From assembly GCA_903813345.2 (NCBI GenBank), contig CAIIXF020000003.1, positions 14,090,931 to 14,154,930 on the forward strand: a DNA stretch of 64,000 nucleotides, given 5' to 3'. How positions within the stretch are numbered: the stretch's first letter is position 1; the number at the start of each line of letters is the position of its first letter. This DNA is from Owenia fusiformis (Eukaryota; Annelida; Polychaeta; Sabellida; Oweniidae). Positions 23,312 through 35,058 of this stretch are shown here, one piece after another. The position numbers and the translations under genes are program-made. Below the pieces are notes generated by a model. The model was not told the DNA's origin. It searched no databases and saw only the letters and a program-made list of their open reading frames with translations.

Positions 23312-25687
23312 TATTCAATTCAATTTTCAATTTTCAATTCAATTCACTTTATTTCAAATGTTTCAAATACAGTATTTTACATTGACATGAAAAGACACCC
23401 CGAGGGGTGTATAAGTTCCATGTTTAACTAATACAATATAGCATTTATTAAATTAACAGTCAGGTTATATGGAAACAAAAAAAATGACAAAGCATATAAT
23501 GCATCACAATAAAATACAAGTAATGAGAAGAAAGCATTTTTCAAAGAAGATTTAATAATGGCTTAGCAAATCAAACTTTAACTTTCGTTCAAATGATTTG
23601 ATATGTTTTGACTTTTTGAGATCAAGTGAAAGAGTATTGTAAAGTAATGGGCCACTTGTTTCAATTGATTTTCTTCCAATTTCTGTTCTGAATTTTTTAA
23701 CAGTTAAATTCTTATTAATTCTCGTGTCATGATTATGAATTGCTGTTCCTGGAACAAATAAATGTTTGAACTTTTGAAAAGGAAATTCTGGTGATTCTGA
23801 AACAGTTTTCTGAACAAAGCTAGCGGTTTGTAGTTTATGGATGTCAGATATATTCAATATTTTCAGTTTTGAAAAGAGAGGTCCTGAAGGGGCTAGACGA
23901 TCAGAATAGGTCATAACTCTCAAGAATTTATTTTGCAGAACATACAATTTTTGGATAAGAGTTTTTATGGCATTTCCCCATAAAAGGTTACAATAGCTTA
24001 AGTAGGAATATATCATGGAGTAATAGATAGTGGTCATTGTATTTAAAGTCAGTCTATGTCTAGTCTTGTAGAGAAGGCCTATCAAGTTAGAAATTTTTGT
24101 ACAGATAGCATTTATGTGAGATGACCAATTCAGCTTTGAATCAATAATGACACCTAGAAAATTGATTTCTTTAACTTCTTCTATAGGTTGTTCATTAATT
24201 TTGAGAACAATATTGTTTTTATTAGGATCTTTCTTTTTATTAAATATCATATATTTTGTTTTTTCTACATTAAGAGTTAATTTATTAGATTTCATCCAGT
24301 TAGAAACAGTTTTTAATTCAGCATTCATATCTGAGACTAGAGTTTCAAAATTTTTATTGGTAAGTAGGATATTAGTATCATCAGCATATAAGACAAAGTT
24401 TAGTTTGTTTGATATTAAATGTATGTCATTTATAAATATTATAAACAAGAGGGGACCTATGACTGAACCTTGAGGGACACCATATTCAACTTTATTTTTA
24501 CCGGATCTATATCTAATATCTGTAGTTGTAAATTGATCAATCAAGACATCTTTCTTAACAATTTCTGTGACCATAATTCGATTTTCGAGATAACTTTTGA
24601 ACCAGGAAAGAGCTGTTCCACGAATACCATAAAATTCAAGTTTTTGTAATAATATTTTGTGATCCACTGTATCAAAAGCCTTAGTCAAATCAATGTATAT
24701 CCCAATGCTAGTTTCCCCGATATCTAATGCCCTACGAATATGTTCAATGAAATTTAAAAGTGCCATATAAGTTGAGTGCTTCTTCCTGAAACCATATTGT
24801 TGTAAATATAAAATTTCATATTTTTCTAAAAAAGTTGTCACTTTTACATGAACAATTTTTTCAAGCACTTTAGAAAATACACTGAGGATTGATATTGGTC
24901 TATAGTTGTTGAATTTATCTTTAAGGCCTTTCTTATAAATTGGAATTACTCTAGCTATTTTTAATGCATCAGGAAATGTACCAGTAGTTATTGATAAATT
25001 GAATATCTGAGTAAGAGGAATTGATAAAGATTCGTTCAGTGTTTTCACTACTCTGGGTTCTATATCATCTATAGATGCAGCAGAGTCTTTTAAAGATTTT
25101 AGTTGGGCCTTGACATCAGTTTCAGTAATAGGTGTTAAAAATATTGAGTTATTATTTGAATTAGTTTTCTTTAAATTTACCATTGGATCTAGATCATTGT
25201 TTATCTTTTTTGCAAGTTTATGACCAATTGAACTAAAAAAATTATTGAAATTCTTAGCTATGTCGAGACCATCTGTGATTTGTCTATTTTCAAGATCAAA
25301 AGTATCGTTGATATTAGATTGATTTGGATTTCTGTTTAAGATAGAGTTAATTACATTCCAAGATTTCTTTATATTGCCTTTATTTGTCTCAAATTTATTT
25401 CTGTAATATGATTTTTCTGCATTTCTAATGACATGGTTAAGCTTATTTTTATATCGTGTATATATTGCATTGTTTTCTAAAGTAGGATTCTTTTTGTATT
25501 TTATAAAAAGTTTGTTTTTATATTTAGCTGAGATAATGATCCCGAGAGAAATCCAAGGTTTTTTATGATCATTATAGGTTTTAATTATTCTGGATCTGTT
25601 TGGTAGACATCTATTATAAATATCAGTAAAAATATCAATGAAGGAGTTATATGCATTATTCACACAATTTGGATCAAGTATTTCTTA
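23312..25687 (-). mobile_element. 5'-truncated non-LTR retrotransposon (LINE)
   Basis: The element runs on the minus strand. It has lost the upstream endonuclease part and begins at about 25687, where the reverse transcriptase frame meets a stop. After the coding frame comes a 3' UTR of about 200 bp with a GAAATAAAG word (about 23349) and a tail of GAATT/GAAAATT repeats at 23312-23346. Microsatellite tails rather than poly(A) are typical of several non-LTR clades. No target-site duplication was confirmed. Confidence 0.85.
23552..25684 (-). CDS. Reverse transcriptase of the LINE (N-terminal endonuclease missing)
   Basis: The open frame is about 710 residues long without a stop or frameshift. 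It begins inside the ancestral protein, just after an upstream in-frame TAA; the first codon given is the first sense codon, not a true start. Counted from the GTG codon at 25663, the reverse transcriptase motifs are RVIPIYKKG 238-246, NYRPISIL 253-260, GFRKKHST 291-298, DLTKAFDTVDH 325-335 (first catalytic Asp 325), GVPQGSVIGPLLF 395-407, YADDT 426-430 (Asp 428 and 429) and NFLGVIID 501-508. The C-terminal thumb-like region ends SFERKLKFDLL. The enzyme copies element RNA into DNA at a nicked target. The motif style fits the Jockey/CR1 group; the exact clade needs a tree. Intact catalytic residues in a truncated copy suggest recent insertion. Confidence 0.9.
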   Translation of the reverse strand, partial: EILDPNCVNNAYNSFIDIFTDIYNRCLPNRSRIIKTYNDHKKPWISLGIIISAKYKNKLFIKYKKNPTLENNAIYTRYKNKLNHVIRNAEKSYYRNKFETNKGNIKKSWNVINSILNRNPNQSNINDTFDLENRQITDGLDIAKNFNNFFSSIGHKLAKKINNDLDPMVNLKKTNSNNNSIFLTPITETDVKAQLKSLKDSAASIDDIEPRVVKTLNESLSIPLTQIFNLSITTGTFPDALKIARVIPIYKKGLKDKFNNYRPISILSVFSKVLEKIVHVKVTTFLEKYEILYLQQYGFRKKHSTYMALLNFIEHIRRALDIGETSIGIYIDLTKAFDTVDHKILLQKLEFYGIRGTALSWFKSYLENRIMVTEIVKKDVLIDQFTTTDIRYRSGKNKVEYGVPQGSVIGPLLFIIFINDIHLISNKLNFVLYADDTNILLTNKNFETLVSDMNAELKTVSNWMKSNKLTLNVEKTKYMIFNKKKDPNKNNIVLKINEQPIEEVKEINFLGVIIDSKLNWSSHINAICTKISNLIGLLYKTRHRLTLNTMTTIYYSMIYSYLSYCNLLWGNAIKTLIQKLYVLQNKFLRVMTYSDRLAPSGPLFSKLKILNISDIHKLQTASFVQKTVSESPEFPFQKFKHLFVPGTAIHNHDTRINKNLTVKKFRTEIGRKSIETSGPLLYNTLSLDLKKSKHIKSFERKLKFDLLSHY

Positions 25688-25689
25688 AC

Positions 25690-26040
25690 CCAATATTTTG
25701 TAGCTCCCAGTGTGAATAACGTAATGCGTTAATTTCAGTCAAAATCAAATAATTCGATGGAACAGCATTTCCCTCTATAAACTTATCATCGGTTCAAAAC
25801 CATAACATGAGGAGTCAAACCTCAGGAATTCCCGGGGATCTCAGCCCCCCTATACTTTAACATGGACAAATGGATGAATGGAGAAAAAAAATATTTCTGA
25901 TCAGTTAAACAAATATGTGTTCACATTATGTAAGACTTTAGATAATTAAGGACCTAGAAACAAAATATTTTGTTTCTATAATTATATAAAGGGCATTATA
26001 TTTAACCACAAAGAAAGGGTTAAACCTGAAAAACGAGTTC
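25690..26040. other. No gene seen
   Basis: AT-rich flank of the LINE. It includes GGAATTCCCGGGGATC and no coding signal. Confidence 0.35.
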
Positions 26041-26044
26041 ATCG

Positions 26045-26240
26045 ATTCGCCAAAAAGGTTGTAGAAAAATCCATTTTGATGATTCAGAAATAATATTTTA
26101 GAATATGAAAATTCACCTCATCTCCTAAATTGTGTTACAATTTTATATTGATCATCGAAATAATAAAAAACTTATACCCATCTAAAAAGCTCTCTCTATC
26201 GAGCCTCTTCCTTTCCTTATGACGTCGTTATAAAGTTATG
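26045..26240. repeat. Dispersed repeat, copy 2 (inverted relative to 3255-3430)
   Basis: CTTATACCCATCTAAAAAGC, then TCTCTCTATCGAGCCTC, is the reverse complement of the copy near 3255, with further matches out to the CTTTTTGGCG word. It is non-coding. Confidence 0.6.
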
Positions 26241-27380
26241 TTATCCAATGTGTTTATGATCAAAAGGGCACTTTCAGAGAAGCTTTGTAACATCTGTTGT
26301 ATACAATTCGAGGTGACATCTTTAGGTAAACAGTAATGCGAACTTATGAAATACAAAATACTTGCTATTAGCTAGCGATGACTACGACCGCCATCTTTAT
26401 ACAATGGAAATCGAAGTGTGGGATTTTACACAAGTTTCGACAAATGAAGATTTTCTTATATGCCCTTTGAGTGTATTGGCATGTGATTTGTGACGACGAA
26501 GGCATGTTTTCGAAAAGGGAACAATGTACGTTAAAGTAATTCGTATTTGAGCATAATTGTTCATAGTAACTTACCGTTTTCAATGAGTACATGGTGTCCA
26601 AACTTTATATAATGAGTAATGAGGAAACATTCCTGAAATTAGGATAAAATTATACATGTACATTTTTGCCCAATCTCGATCAGGAGTTTACAGAGTTTTT
26701 AAGTATAGTTTTGTTCGATTTTATTAATTTCTCAAACTTCGATCAGTACGTTTTGTCTCGTGCAATAGCAATTAGGAATGTATTTGCAAGAGGGGGGGGG
26801 GGAGTCCAGGGTTCAAAGATGACATACGCTTATATTAACGTAAATCCGTATTGAGATGACATCGTCGCTGATTGGTTTAGCGAGTCGATCGTTGATTGGT
26901 TTAAAACTAGGTCAATTTGAAAACTTTGAAAACCAAGATAGAGCGAAGTATAAATATACGTACTTCCGGGAAAGGAGGTGCACGAAGGAGGAAATCGTAT
27001 GTCATCAATTGAATCATGGGGTGTTCCCACCTTTTGTATTTTCCTAATATTACTTACAGTTTTGCATTCCAAGATGATATGAGCTTCGTCAATTTACCAC
27101 ATAAATCAAAATAAAATGTAACATTTCTCAATTAGTAGCTACTAATTTCTATGAATTTGAACTGCTTATTGGAAAACATATTTTCTTTGTGGAAACGTCA
27201 ACTTTTTTCGATGGACACGATGTTTTTGGGGACACTCTGGTAAAATAGCTGCATAAACGTAATAACCTGTGCTGATTTGATGAAGAATGTTAAGCTATAT
27301 GACTCCATATGTCACAGGGACACTAGGTATTCTTAAGGTTGTTTTCTTTAAATTATATGAACGTCAGTTTGGCCATTCAG
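26241..27380. other. No gene seen; G11 run at 26792-26802
   Basis: The stretch at 26846-26900 (TATTGAGATGACATCGTCGC, TGATTGGTTTAGCGAG) shares words with about 20600 and about 46990. There is no gene-like frame. Confidence 0.35.
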
Positions 27381-27381
27381 C

Positions 27382-27528
27382 TAATGCCTGGGTCACATTT
27401 GCTCCGATCCATCGGCCGGCGCCCGGCCGATTCAATGTTTTGTTCAATATTGTAATTCAATTTTGAACAAAATACTCAATCGGCCGGGCGCTGTAGTGAA
27501 AATCGGAGCAAATGTGACCCAGGCATAA
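27382..27528. mobile_element. MITE family 1, copy 3 (best preserved), 147 bp
   Basis: The ends TAATGCCTGGGTCACATTTG and CAAATGTGACCCAGGCATAA are almost perfect inverted repeats. GCTCCGAT and GGCCGGCGCCCGGCCGATT follow, and the centre pairs TTCAATATTG/AATTCAATTTTGAA. This copy best defines the family. Confidence 0.85.
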
Positions 27529-27878
27529 GTGGGGAGGTATTCGATCAACGAGGATGACACAATGTATTTGATATTTCTCACCGTTTAGTATAAAAGGCCC
27601 GATCCCGGAATAATACTCAAGGGTTCACAGGTTCGATGTTGTGTCAACACCTCTAACTGTTATATAGCATAAGTATATTATAGATCGTCACACATTTATA
27701 AAAGGGTGATTTTTATTTTGACAAATCAATTCCAAAATGGGTGAAGTTTCAGGATCTTCTATTTGTGTATAATAAGGAAAAATTGGCATCTAAATTTCCC
27801 CATAACGTAATAGCACACAGCTTGGCATATGAAATATCCTACAAATGAAACACAGCAGTTCTAATACAAGGATTTATA

Positions 27879-28184
27879 TTGGCTGTTGTACACGTACTGT
27901 TTGAACGCAATCACTCCATGGATAACGTTTTCAAAATTATTATAAACGGATTACTTTATCTCAAAGACAATTTCAATAAACTGGATTTTACAGAACTCCC
28001 CTTATTTCTTAAAAATGGACTGGTCCAGTTGATTCGCCTGGAGCCGCCATATTGTTTTTATACGGGATGCTTATCGGAACCCTTTAAACAGACTCTGTAT
28101 TGTAAGGGAAACATAACATCTAGCTTTTTGAAAATATTACTTTTAACATTACACATTTTCTATTCTCCGCTGCACTCTAGATAG
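27879..28184 (+). other. Unassigned open frame, possibly an old coding remnant
   Basis: A frame of about 101 codons starts with TTG; the first ATG is at about 27918. The middle (from FKIIINGLLYLKDN to LVQLIRLEPP) has a plausible amphipathic, protein-like composition, but I recognise no family. No good splice acceptor or promoter is visible. It may be chance. Confidence 0.2.
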
Positions 28185-28189
28185 ATTCT

Positions 28190-28620
28190 AAGAGGGATTA
28201 AACAACATTACGGTCTTGACTTTAACATCTCCTCACTTCAATGATGAATGCCATTTTAAGATTTTAAGGTCAAAATAACCTTCCTTATTAATATACTACT
28301 GCTCATTATTGAAGACTCAATTTAGTGAAGACTCATTACTTTTTTGATTGTTATGATTAATAATTGTGACTTATGGCCTCCATTTATAACATCAGAAACT
28401 AATAACTCCTCTGTCTCGACTTCTAGGAAGTTATAAATAGGAAAATTGTCCATATACGGGTGATTTCAAGGTCATAGTAATTACGACTACGAGTTTTTGA
28501 GTACTAGCATTGCAACACAAATAGTGATGACGTCATGAGCTTAGAGCACACTCGAGTCATAACCGTGTTCTAATTTACAATTAATCAACTGTATTTTTGT
28601 ACTTTGCGAAATATAATGCT
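28190..28620. other. No gene seen
   Basis: AT-rich intergenic DNA between an unassigned frame and an inverted-repeat element. Confidence 0.35.
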
Positions 28621-28623
28621 GTA

Positions 28624-29951
28624 GATACGACGTCAGATACTGTACATCACGGCGTAACATTGTAATTGTTCATTTTACCGACAAAATGCATAGATTTACG
28701 CGATAAATATGCGCAATGCTCCTCCAAGTAATTGCAAAAGTTTTAATATTCGTGGAATCTTCTTAAAAACTTCAAGTTTTGTTCAGATTAATGTGCGCTT
28801 CAATACAATTCTATATTTAAAAAGGTTGTGTCACGATATACAGAATTAGAATCACCAGAAAGTAGACGTTATAAACCCTACCCGTTTTCTTCTTTGTCGC
28901 GCTTTTCGGCCCTGCGCTCTCGTTGTCGCACCGTCTTTCGAGACTCTTTCACAGTGCCCCTTGTCATATTCAACTGATATACACAGATGGGAAGATATAA
29001 AGGATTGTTAAATGCATTATTTGTAATTTATTTTAACTCGAATATTTAGTTTATTTATTTAAAGCAATGAATAATAAAGGAGAACATATAATACGCTAAC
29101 GGCGTAACGTCTTATTTTGTAAAGGCTTCACTTGGGGTTGCGGTGATAAAATGATGTCTATCTCAAAATATACTGGTTCAAATTAAATGAAATTAATTGT
29201 ATGTAGTAAGGGGTATATTTAAAAGAACATGCTGAAACATTGGAAAGTTTTGAATGTTTATCCCTTAATTAGAAATATTTGAACTCAAAAAATGAAACGT
29301 AATTTTGTGAATTTTTCACATGGCTTCACTTCATATTTCTTTCAATGTATGCTTCTTACAGACTGAACTTTAATCGAAATGATATAGTTTTTTGATAAAA
29401 ATATAGAATACGATATGCCTTTCAGGAATCAAAAAAGAATAATTCACCTTTCAAACGATTTAATGTTTAATTGATAAAAATACATATCTTGTTGGTACGA
29501 AATTCTGCCTGTCCACACTTTTTTTGCATAAATATAAGCGTTAAGTGAGCATTGTTATATTATGACGTCATCACACAGAATCTGTTTGTCTTTTCCAAAA
29601 TGGTGAATTTAAATATTGTGAAAATTTGAGAAAGATCCGTTAAGAAATGAAAAAGTTATCTTCATTTTTCGTTTAAAATTAAAATCATTTTTCTTCAAAA
29701 TGTTACAGTCCACACCCGGTTTTAGCATAGAAAGTCGCATAATACGGCTTGCGTGATTCTCATTTAAAAAGTCCCAAATTAGTTATTTTGAATTCTGATA
29801 GACAAAATATTTCATGGACATACGTGTTCAACTGATGACGAAAAATTGTAGAAAAATATGATTTTGCTGTCGAGATATTGCGGTTTTAAAAGTAAGTACG
29901 CATGTAAAAATGCAGTAAAATGCCGCGATGTACAGTATCTGACGTCGTATC
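28624..29951. mobile_element. Inverted-repeat element, 1328 bp, with TGTA target duplication
   Basis: The ends GATACGACGTCAGATACTGT and its reverse complement pair over 25-30 bp. TGTA flanks both sides (28620-28623 and 29952-29955). Beyond the termini the arms diverge. The interior is AT-rich except for a short GC-rich islet at 28882-28973. No transposase frame is visible, so the element is non-autonomous. Confidence 0.7.
28878..28973 (-). other. Candidate small exon or short basic reading frame inside the element
   Basis: On the minus strand a frame runs from ATG at 28967 to TAG at 28878-28880 (29 codons): MTRGTVKESRKTVRQRERRA, then EKRDKEENG. It is strongly basic and much richer in G+C than its surroundings. 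A TATATCAG acceptor-like site precedes it (exon start 28973), and a GG|GTAGGG donor-like site overlaps its end (28882), so it could be an internal exon of about 92 bases. The peptide looks like a charged helix. No family is recognised. Confidence 0.3.
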
Positions 29952-29955
29952 TGTA

Positions 29956-30750
29956 ATATTTGATTAAGGCCATAGCTTATGATTTTCTCTACAGATGGTA
30001 AATACCATGCGTTTTATGTATTTTTGTTCCAGGTGATCGTTTATTACACCTCGTGCATATTCAATCATGCGTTTTGGCATTTTTGAAAGCAGGATAGCAA
30101 CAACATTTTCCAAGTACATGCAAATGAATCATGATCGATGTAAATTGATGGCAGGCATAAGTTTACAACAATGTCAAATGACTCCAGATAATTATCAGCT
30201 TGTTCCCGCGCAGCGCACTGACGTCATGTACAAATACACTGCGACAAGAAGAAAACAATGAAGCGAGAAAAATAATTCAGGAAGGCAATAGCTTTAGAAG
30301 TTCAGAGGTCGTTAAAGCGACTCGTCCACATTTTTACTAAGGTATTTTATTAACTTTTTGAATAGATGGCGTATTTGGTCAATATAGAGACTAAAAATGA
30401 GTGAAGCAAACAATTGTCCAAACAATTAAACCCCATTTAGGTAGTAACACAATATAATGAACTATATTTTATTTTAAAGAATATAAAGTTGTAACAAAGA
30501 AGTATGCATTATTTTTTATTGTTTTTAAAGAACTTGGCAAGCTATCCTAAATCAGCGTTGCACAAAAGACGATTGACTGTCACATGCAGTGCACTAAAAA
30601 TAATTAAGCTGATCTAATTACACCCTATTCAGTCATTCAATACTTTGGTAGTAAACACAAAGGAAATCAAATTCTAAATCATACCTTGCCTGTTACACAG
30701 AGACTCCACTATAAAAGCTGTACTAATTACAACACCAACTCATTTTTCAA
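29956..30750. other. No gene seen
   Basis: Short open frames here (for example 30067-30261) have no recognisable domain and no splice context. Confidence 0.35.
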
Positions 30751-30905
30751 TATACAGTTATTTCAACATCGTGGTAAGCCACGCCCTCTCCATCTCTATC
30801 CTTATGGATGCAACAGAGAGAGATGCTATGAGTATCAGAATGTTACATCATAGTAAATTCAAAATAAGTTATGAAAGAAGTTTCCTTTCATAAAAGTCGC
30901 CAGAA

Positions 30906-31707
30906 GGCCCAATTTACACTACGCGCCGCATTCCAAGGCGTTTTGGCTAAAACGTTTTAGAAAAATTAAGTTGAGTTTACATTACCATTTTCAAGACGTC
31001 TTAGGAAATAAGATCGACTTTACACTACCCTTAATTTGCATTCGTTTAACTTCACTTCTTAAAAGAGAGCTTGGTCTTCAGTAGTGTAGTTTAACTAGAC
31101 TCTGCACGCAGGGTAAGTTTACACCTGTTTTCCTAAAACATCTTAGAGATATGTAGGTATACATGTAAAATGAAAAAAAACAGTTCAGTACTGGTTGAAG
31201 GACGGTTCAGTCAATATAGCTATTCCTTTCCCGCTTCTATATTTTGTACCCGACTTTGTACTATGAATGCATCGGTTTCAGAAAAATATGTCTTGAAGAC
31301 AGCATTGTTAAAAACATGAAAGAGAGCAGGAAGATTTTATGCATAAATTAGGATTATGATAAATAGCCAGGCAAATAAGTTCTTCTCAATAATTTTGGGA
31401 TGATATTGGGAACAAGGGATAAGACAAAATAAAGGACCATGCGACATATGTAAATGGAAAGTTTCAAATGTTTCGTTCGGCGCAACGCAAAAAACGGGCT
31501 AAGAGCTCTTAGCTAAAACCGATGAATTTACACTCGCTTGTAAAACGTTTTAACGCTAAGAGGTCTTGGCTTTGACTTAAAACGTTTTAGCTAAGCGCTC
31601 TTAGCCGAGAGCTCTTGAGTAAATCTGGATTTACATTACATTTGTAAAACGTTTTAACGCTAAAACGTTTTAGCTAAGACGTCTTAGCGCGCTAGTGTAA
31701 ATCCAAC
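30906..31707. mobile_element. Insertion present only in duplication copy A, about 802 bp
   Basis: Copy B lacks this block at the matching place. The ends carry inverted ATTTACACTA words (GGCCCAATTTACACTACGCG at the left, GCGCTAGTGTAAATCCAAC at the right). The right part is built from repeated AAAACGTTTTA, TTTTAGCTAAG and AAGACGTCTTAGC words, so it is rich in small palindromes. No coding capacity. Confidence 0.7.
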
Positions 31708-32377
31708 AAGTGGGTCTTAGAATAACTAATCGCCTCACATCTCACATTTGGTGAACATGAAAATCGTATACTACACTCGGCTTTGACAACTATTCCGACC
31801 TCATCCACTATAATATAAGAATAGTAGAGTAATGAGTACCAGAATGAATTACCTATCTTAAATGAGAACTAATTATATATAAGCCATTATTGCACCTTAA
31901 TAATTAGATTTGTGCGAGTGTCTGTCTATTAACATTGGTATTGTATGACAGGTTTATCGGTGCAAAGGGGTGATTTTAGAACACAAAATGCCAATGCCGG
32001 TGATTGCCTTTCTAATACGTAGATATACGAGTATTACCAAAGGGAACAGTTCATCTGATCCTTGAACCCCAAGGGGGTCTCGTTAATGCAAATGAATATT
32101 TACAATTGATTGTTATTGTGACTGTGTTGGTTGTGGAGTATCGTTTCTTATATAATACAATATTTTTAATACCTGAATAGTACAGTATTCTCATGTGCGT
32201 CTTTCACCACAGTGTTTCAAACACTTGCGGTTTTAATCCCCGTTTCAAAAAAGCAATTTATGTACTACTGAGAATGCTCCTCTCCACAACAGTTCTAATT
32301 CTAATGTAAAGAGTATTAGAAACTTACTCGAGTGTCTAGCTAATTCTTAGCTAGAAGTAATTTCACCTGGAACACCG

Positions 32378-32541
32378 TTGTAAAAGGGTAGGAGGTCCTA
32401 TACAATTATGGTCCTACTTTCCATTGATTTATATGGTGACGTAAATACAATTAACTCTCCCTTATTATCGTATCCACGATCAGGGCCAGTAAGGGCCTTT
32501 GAGAAAGGGGACCATAATCCCCAGGGACCATAATTTTTACA
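32378..32541. mobile_element. MITE family 2, copy 2, 164 bp
   Basis: The element is absent from duplication copy B, where the sequence reads AACACCGTGAAC without interruption. The ends are TTGTAAAAGGG and TTTTTACA, flanked by CCG on both sides. It shares GGTAGGAGGTCCTA and GGACCATAAT words with the copy at 22670-22828. Confidence 0.75.
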
Positions 32542-33441
32542 CCGTGAACTATTGTAAAATTTCTAGTCGGGGCTCAATAAATTTAAGTAATATTCATTAA
32601 AACCGTCATGTTAATATTTCATGAATTGAAATGGAACTGGCTGGGTTCCTTGATGAGATATTTCAGGATTTCGTCGAAAATTAAAGAAGAAGGTAATTTG
32701 AAACAGTTTCGTTCATTCTTTAACGTGTATTGTTCAATTGAATGCAATGTCCCACGGTCTGGTGGGTTTTGATATTGGTAATGATTCCTGAATAGTTTGG
32801 GGACATTTGACATTATGTCAGATCTTTTTTGTGGTTCGGATCATATTTAGATTGGAGTCTCGGAGGTTTGTTTATTTTCGATCGACTGTGCTCTTTTGCT
32901 TTCTTTCTTGCTCTATTAAAAGGTGAATCAGATCTAGCGAACAAACTAAATAAAGTTTCGATTTTAGAATATTTTTGGCTCGTATCATACCTTGTCATGT
33001 CTATTTTTTAAATTCCAAACCTGCTTTCAGAAAAAATAAAATATTTGAACAATAATGTAAATTGTCTTCCTATTTATATGGTTAACATTTTATTATTTGG
33101 GAGAATTTGTACAATTTTCCTCCTTTTGCAGTTATAAGTACTTCATAACTTCAACAGTATATATCATGTCCTTGATCTTTCGAGAGGTATTTGAGATCAT
33201 AAAGATAATGTTGCTTGCAATATTGTCATCCCTATAGATGTGATTCTGTCTTTAATATACAGTTATATCATCATCGTGGTAAGCCACGCCCTCTCCATCT
33301 CTATCCTTCTGGATGCAACACTCAGAGAGAGATGATATGAGTATCAGAATGTTACATCATAGTAAATTCAGAGTAAGTTATGGAAGAAGTTTCCTTTCAT
33401 AAAAGTCGTCAGTGGGTCTTATATATAATTAGAATAACTAA

Positions 33442-34250
33442 CCCCCCTATCACACAAAACTAGTTCTAACCCGTTCTTGCCAGTCCTACGGAAACGTCGT
33501 AAAACGGGCTCAATCTGGCTGTGGTCGGGAAATATGTCTGAAATAATTAGCTTTTTCGTTCTTAAGCAGTCTTCAATACGTCCATCGCGTTCGCAGTTCG
33601 TTCAGGTCGCACCACGTCGGTGTGCAACGTCGTAGAACGCGTCCCTTAGTCTAGAAGGTCAACATGACCTGATAACAGAACGGTATGGTCGCCATCGAAT
33701 TTTGAATCGATTCAAAATTCTAAAATCACATTCCCGTCTGAGAACGTTCATAAAGTTCGTAAATAGACCTTAGAAAGTTGCAGCTACGTTCATTCATTCC
33801 GCACACAGTTTAAAACCAGTTTTGAAGAACGCAGTGGCAACTTGTTTGGTGTGATAGCTATATTTTTGCTAACTCGTTCATAAGCAGTGTTAAATACGTT
33901 CTTAATCAGTTTAAACCCGTTTGCAATTAGTTCTACCTCGTTCTCAACACGTCCTCAGACAGTTCAACTCGTTGTTAAAACGTCCCTAGTAGGATTGAAG
34001 TACGACGGTTCCGTTCGTAGTACGTCCAGCTCGTCGTTAGTATGTTGTCACTCGTTCTAATTGTAGAACGTGACGACCACGAGAACATTTTGAGCATTGT
34101 CTAAGTTCTAGAGGACCTACCCGTTCGAGTACGTTCGATGAAGTTTGTAAAGAGATCCCAAACGGTTCTTAGTAGGTCTAGTCCGTTCGTACACAGTTGA
34201 AGCCCGTTTTCGAGAACGTAGTGAGAACTAGTTTGGTGTGATAGTAGGGT
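33442..34250. mobile_element. Insertion present only in copy B, 809 bp, TAA target duplication
   Basis: TAA flanks both ends (33439-33441 and 34251-34253), and copy A has the empty site ACTAATCGCC. The termini pair CCCCCCTATCACAC...AAACTAGTTCT with AGAACTAGTTTGGTGTGATAGTAGGG. A 3-bp TAA/TTA target fits PIF/Harbinger-type MITEs. The interior is a degenerate array of GTT/CGTTC words spaced about 10-12 bp, GC-richer than its surroundings. It carries no coding frame. Confidence 0.75.
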
Positions 34251-35058
34251 AATCGCCTCACATCTAACATTTGGTGAACATGAAAATCGTATACTACACT
34301 CGGCTTTGACAACTATTCCGACCTCATCAACTATAATATAAGAATAGTAGAGTAATGAGTACCAGAATGAATTACCTATCTTAAATGAGAACTAATTATA
34401 TATAAGCCATTATTTCACCTTAATAATTAGATTTGTGCGAGTGTCTGTCTATTAACATTGGTATTGTATGACAGGTTTATCGGTGCAAAGGGGTGATTTT
34501 AGAACACAAAATGCCAATGCCGGTGATTGCCTTTCTAATACGTAGATATACGAGTATTACCCAAGGGAACAGTTCATCTGATCCTTGAACCCCAAGGGGG
34601 TCTCGTTAATGCAAATGAATATTTACAATTGATTGTTATTGTGACTGTGTTGGTTGTGTGGTATGGTTTCTTATATAATACAATATTTTTAATACCTGAA
34701 TAGTACAGTATTCTCATGTGCGCCTTTCACCACAGTGTTTCACACACTTGCGGTTTTAATCCCCGTTTCAAAAAAGCAATTTATGTACTACTGAGAATGC
34801 TCCTCTCCACAACAGTTCTAATTCTAATGTAAAGAGTATTAGAAACTTACTCGACTCTCTAGCTAATTCTTGGCTAGAAGTAATTCCACATGGAACACCG
34901 TGAACTATTTCAAAATTTCTAGTCGGGGCTCAATTTAAAGTAATATTCATTTAAACCGTCATGTTAATATTTCATGAATTGAAATGGAACTGGCTGGGTT
35001 CCTTGATGAGATATTTCAAGATTTCGTCGAAAATTAAAGAAGAAGGTAAATTGAAACA

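Larger units (their letters stand above)
30752..33255. repeat. Tandem segmental duplication, copy A
   Basis: Begins AATATACAGTTAT then GTGGTAAGCCACGCCCTCTC. It ends GATGTGATTCTGTCTTTAAT, directly joined to copy B. Shared blocks cover nearly all of A outside two insertions (30906-31707 and 32378-32541). It contains one copy of the 191-bp unit that is fourfold in B. It has no gene. Confidence 0.8.

Noticed and set aside
24147-24473. 108-codon plus-strand frame
   Set aside because: It is antisense to the intact reverse transcriptase on the minus strand.
32813-33011. Open frames on both strands, repeated at 36332-36656
   Set aside because: They recur only because the region is duplicated. Frames exist on both strands over the same bases and reach different ends in A and B.
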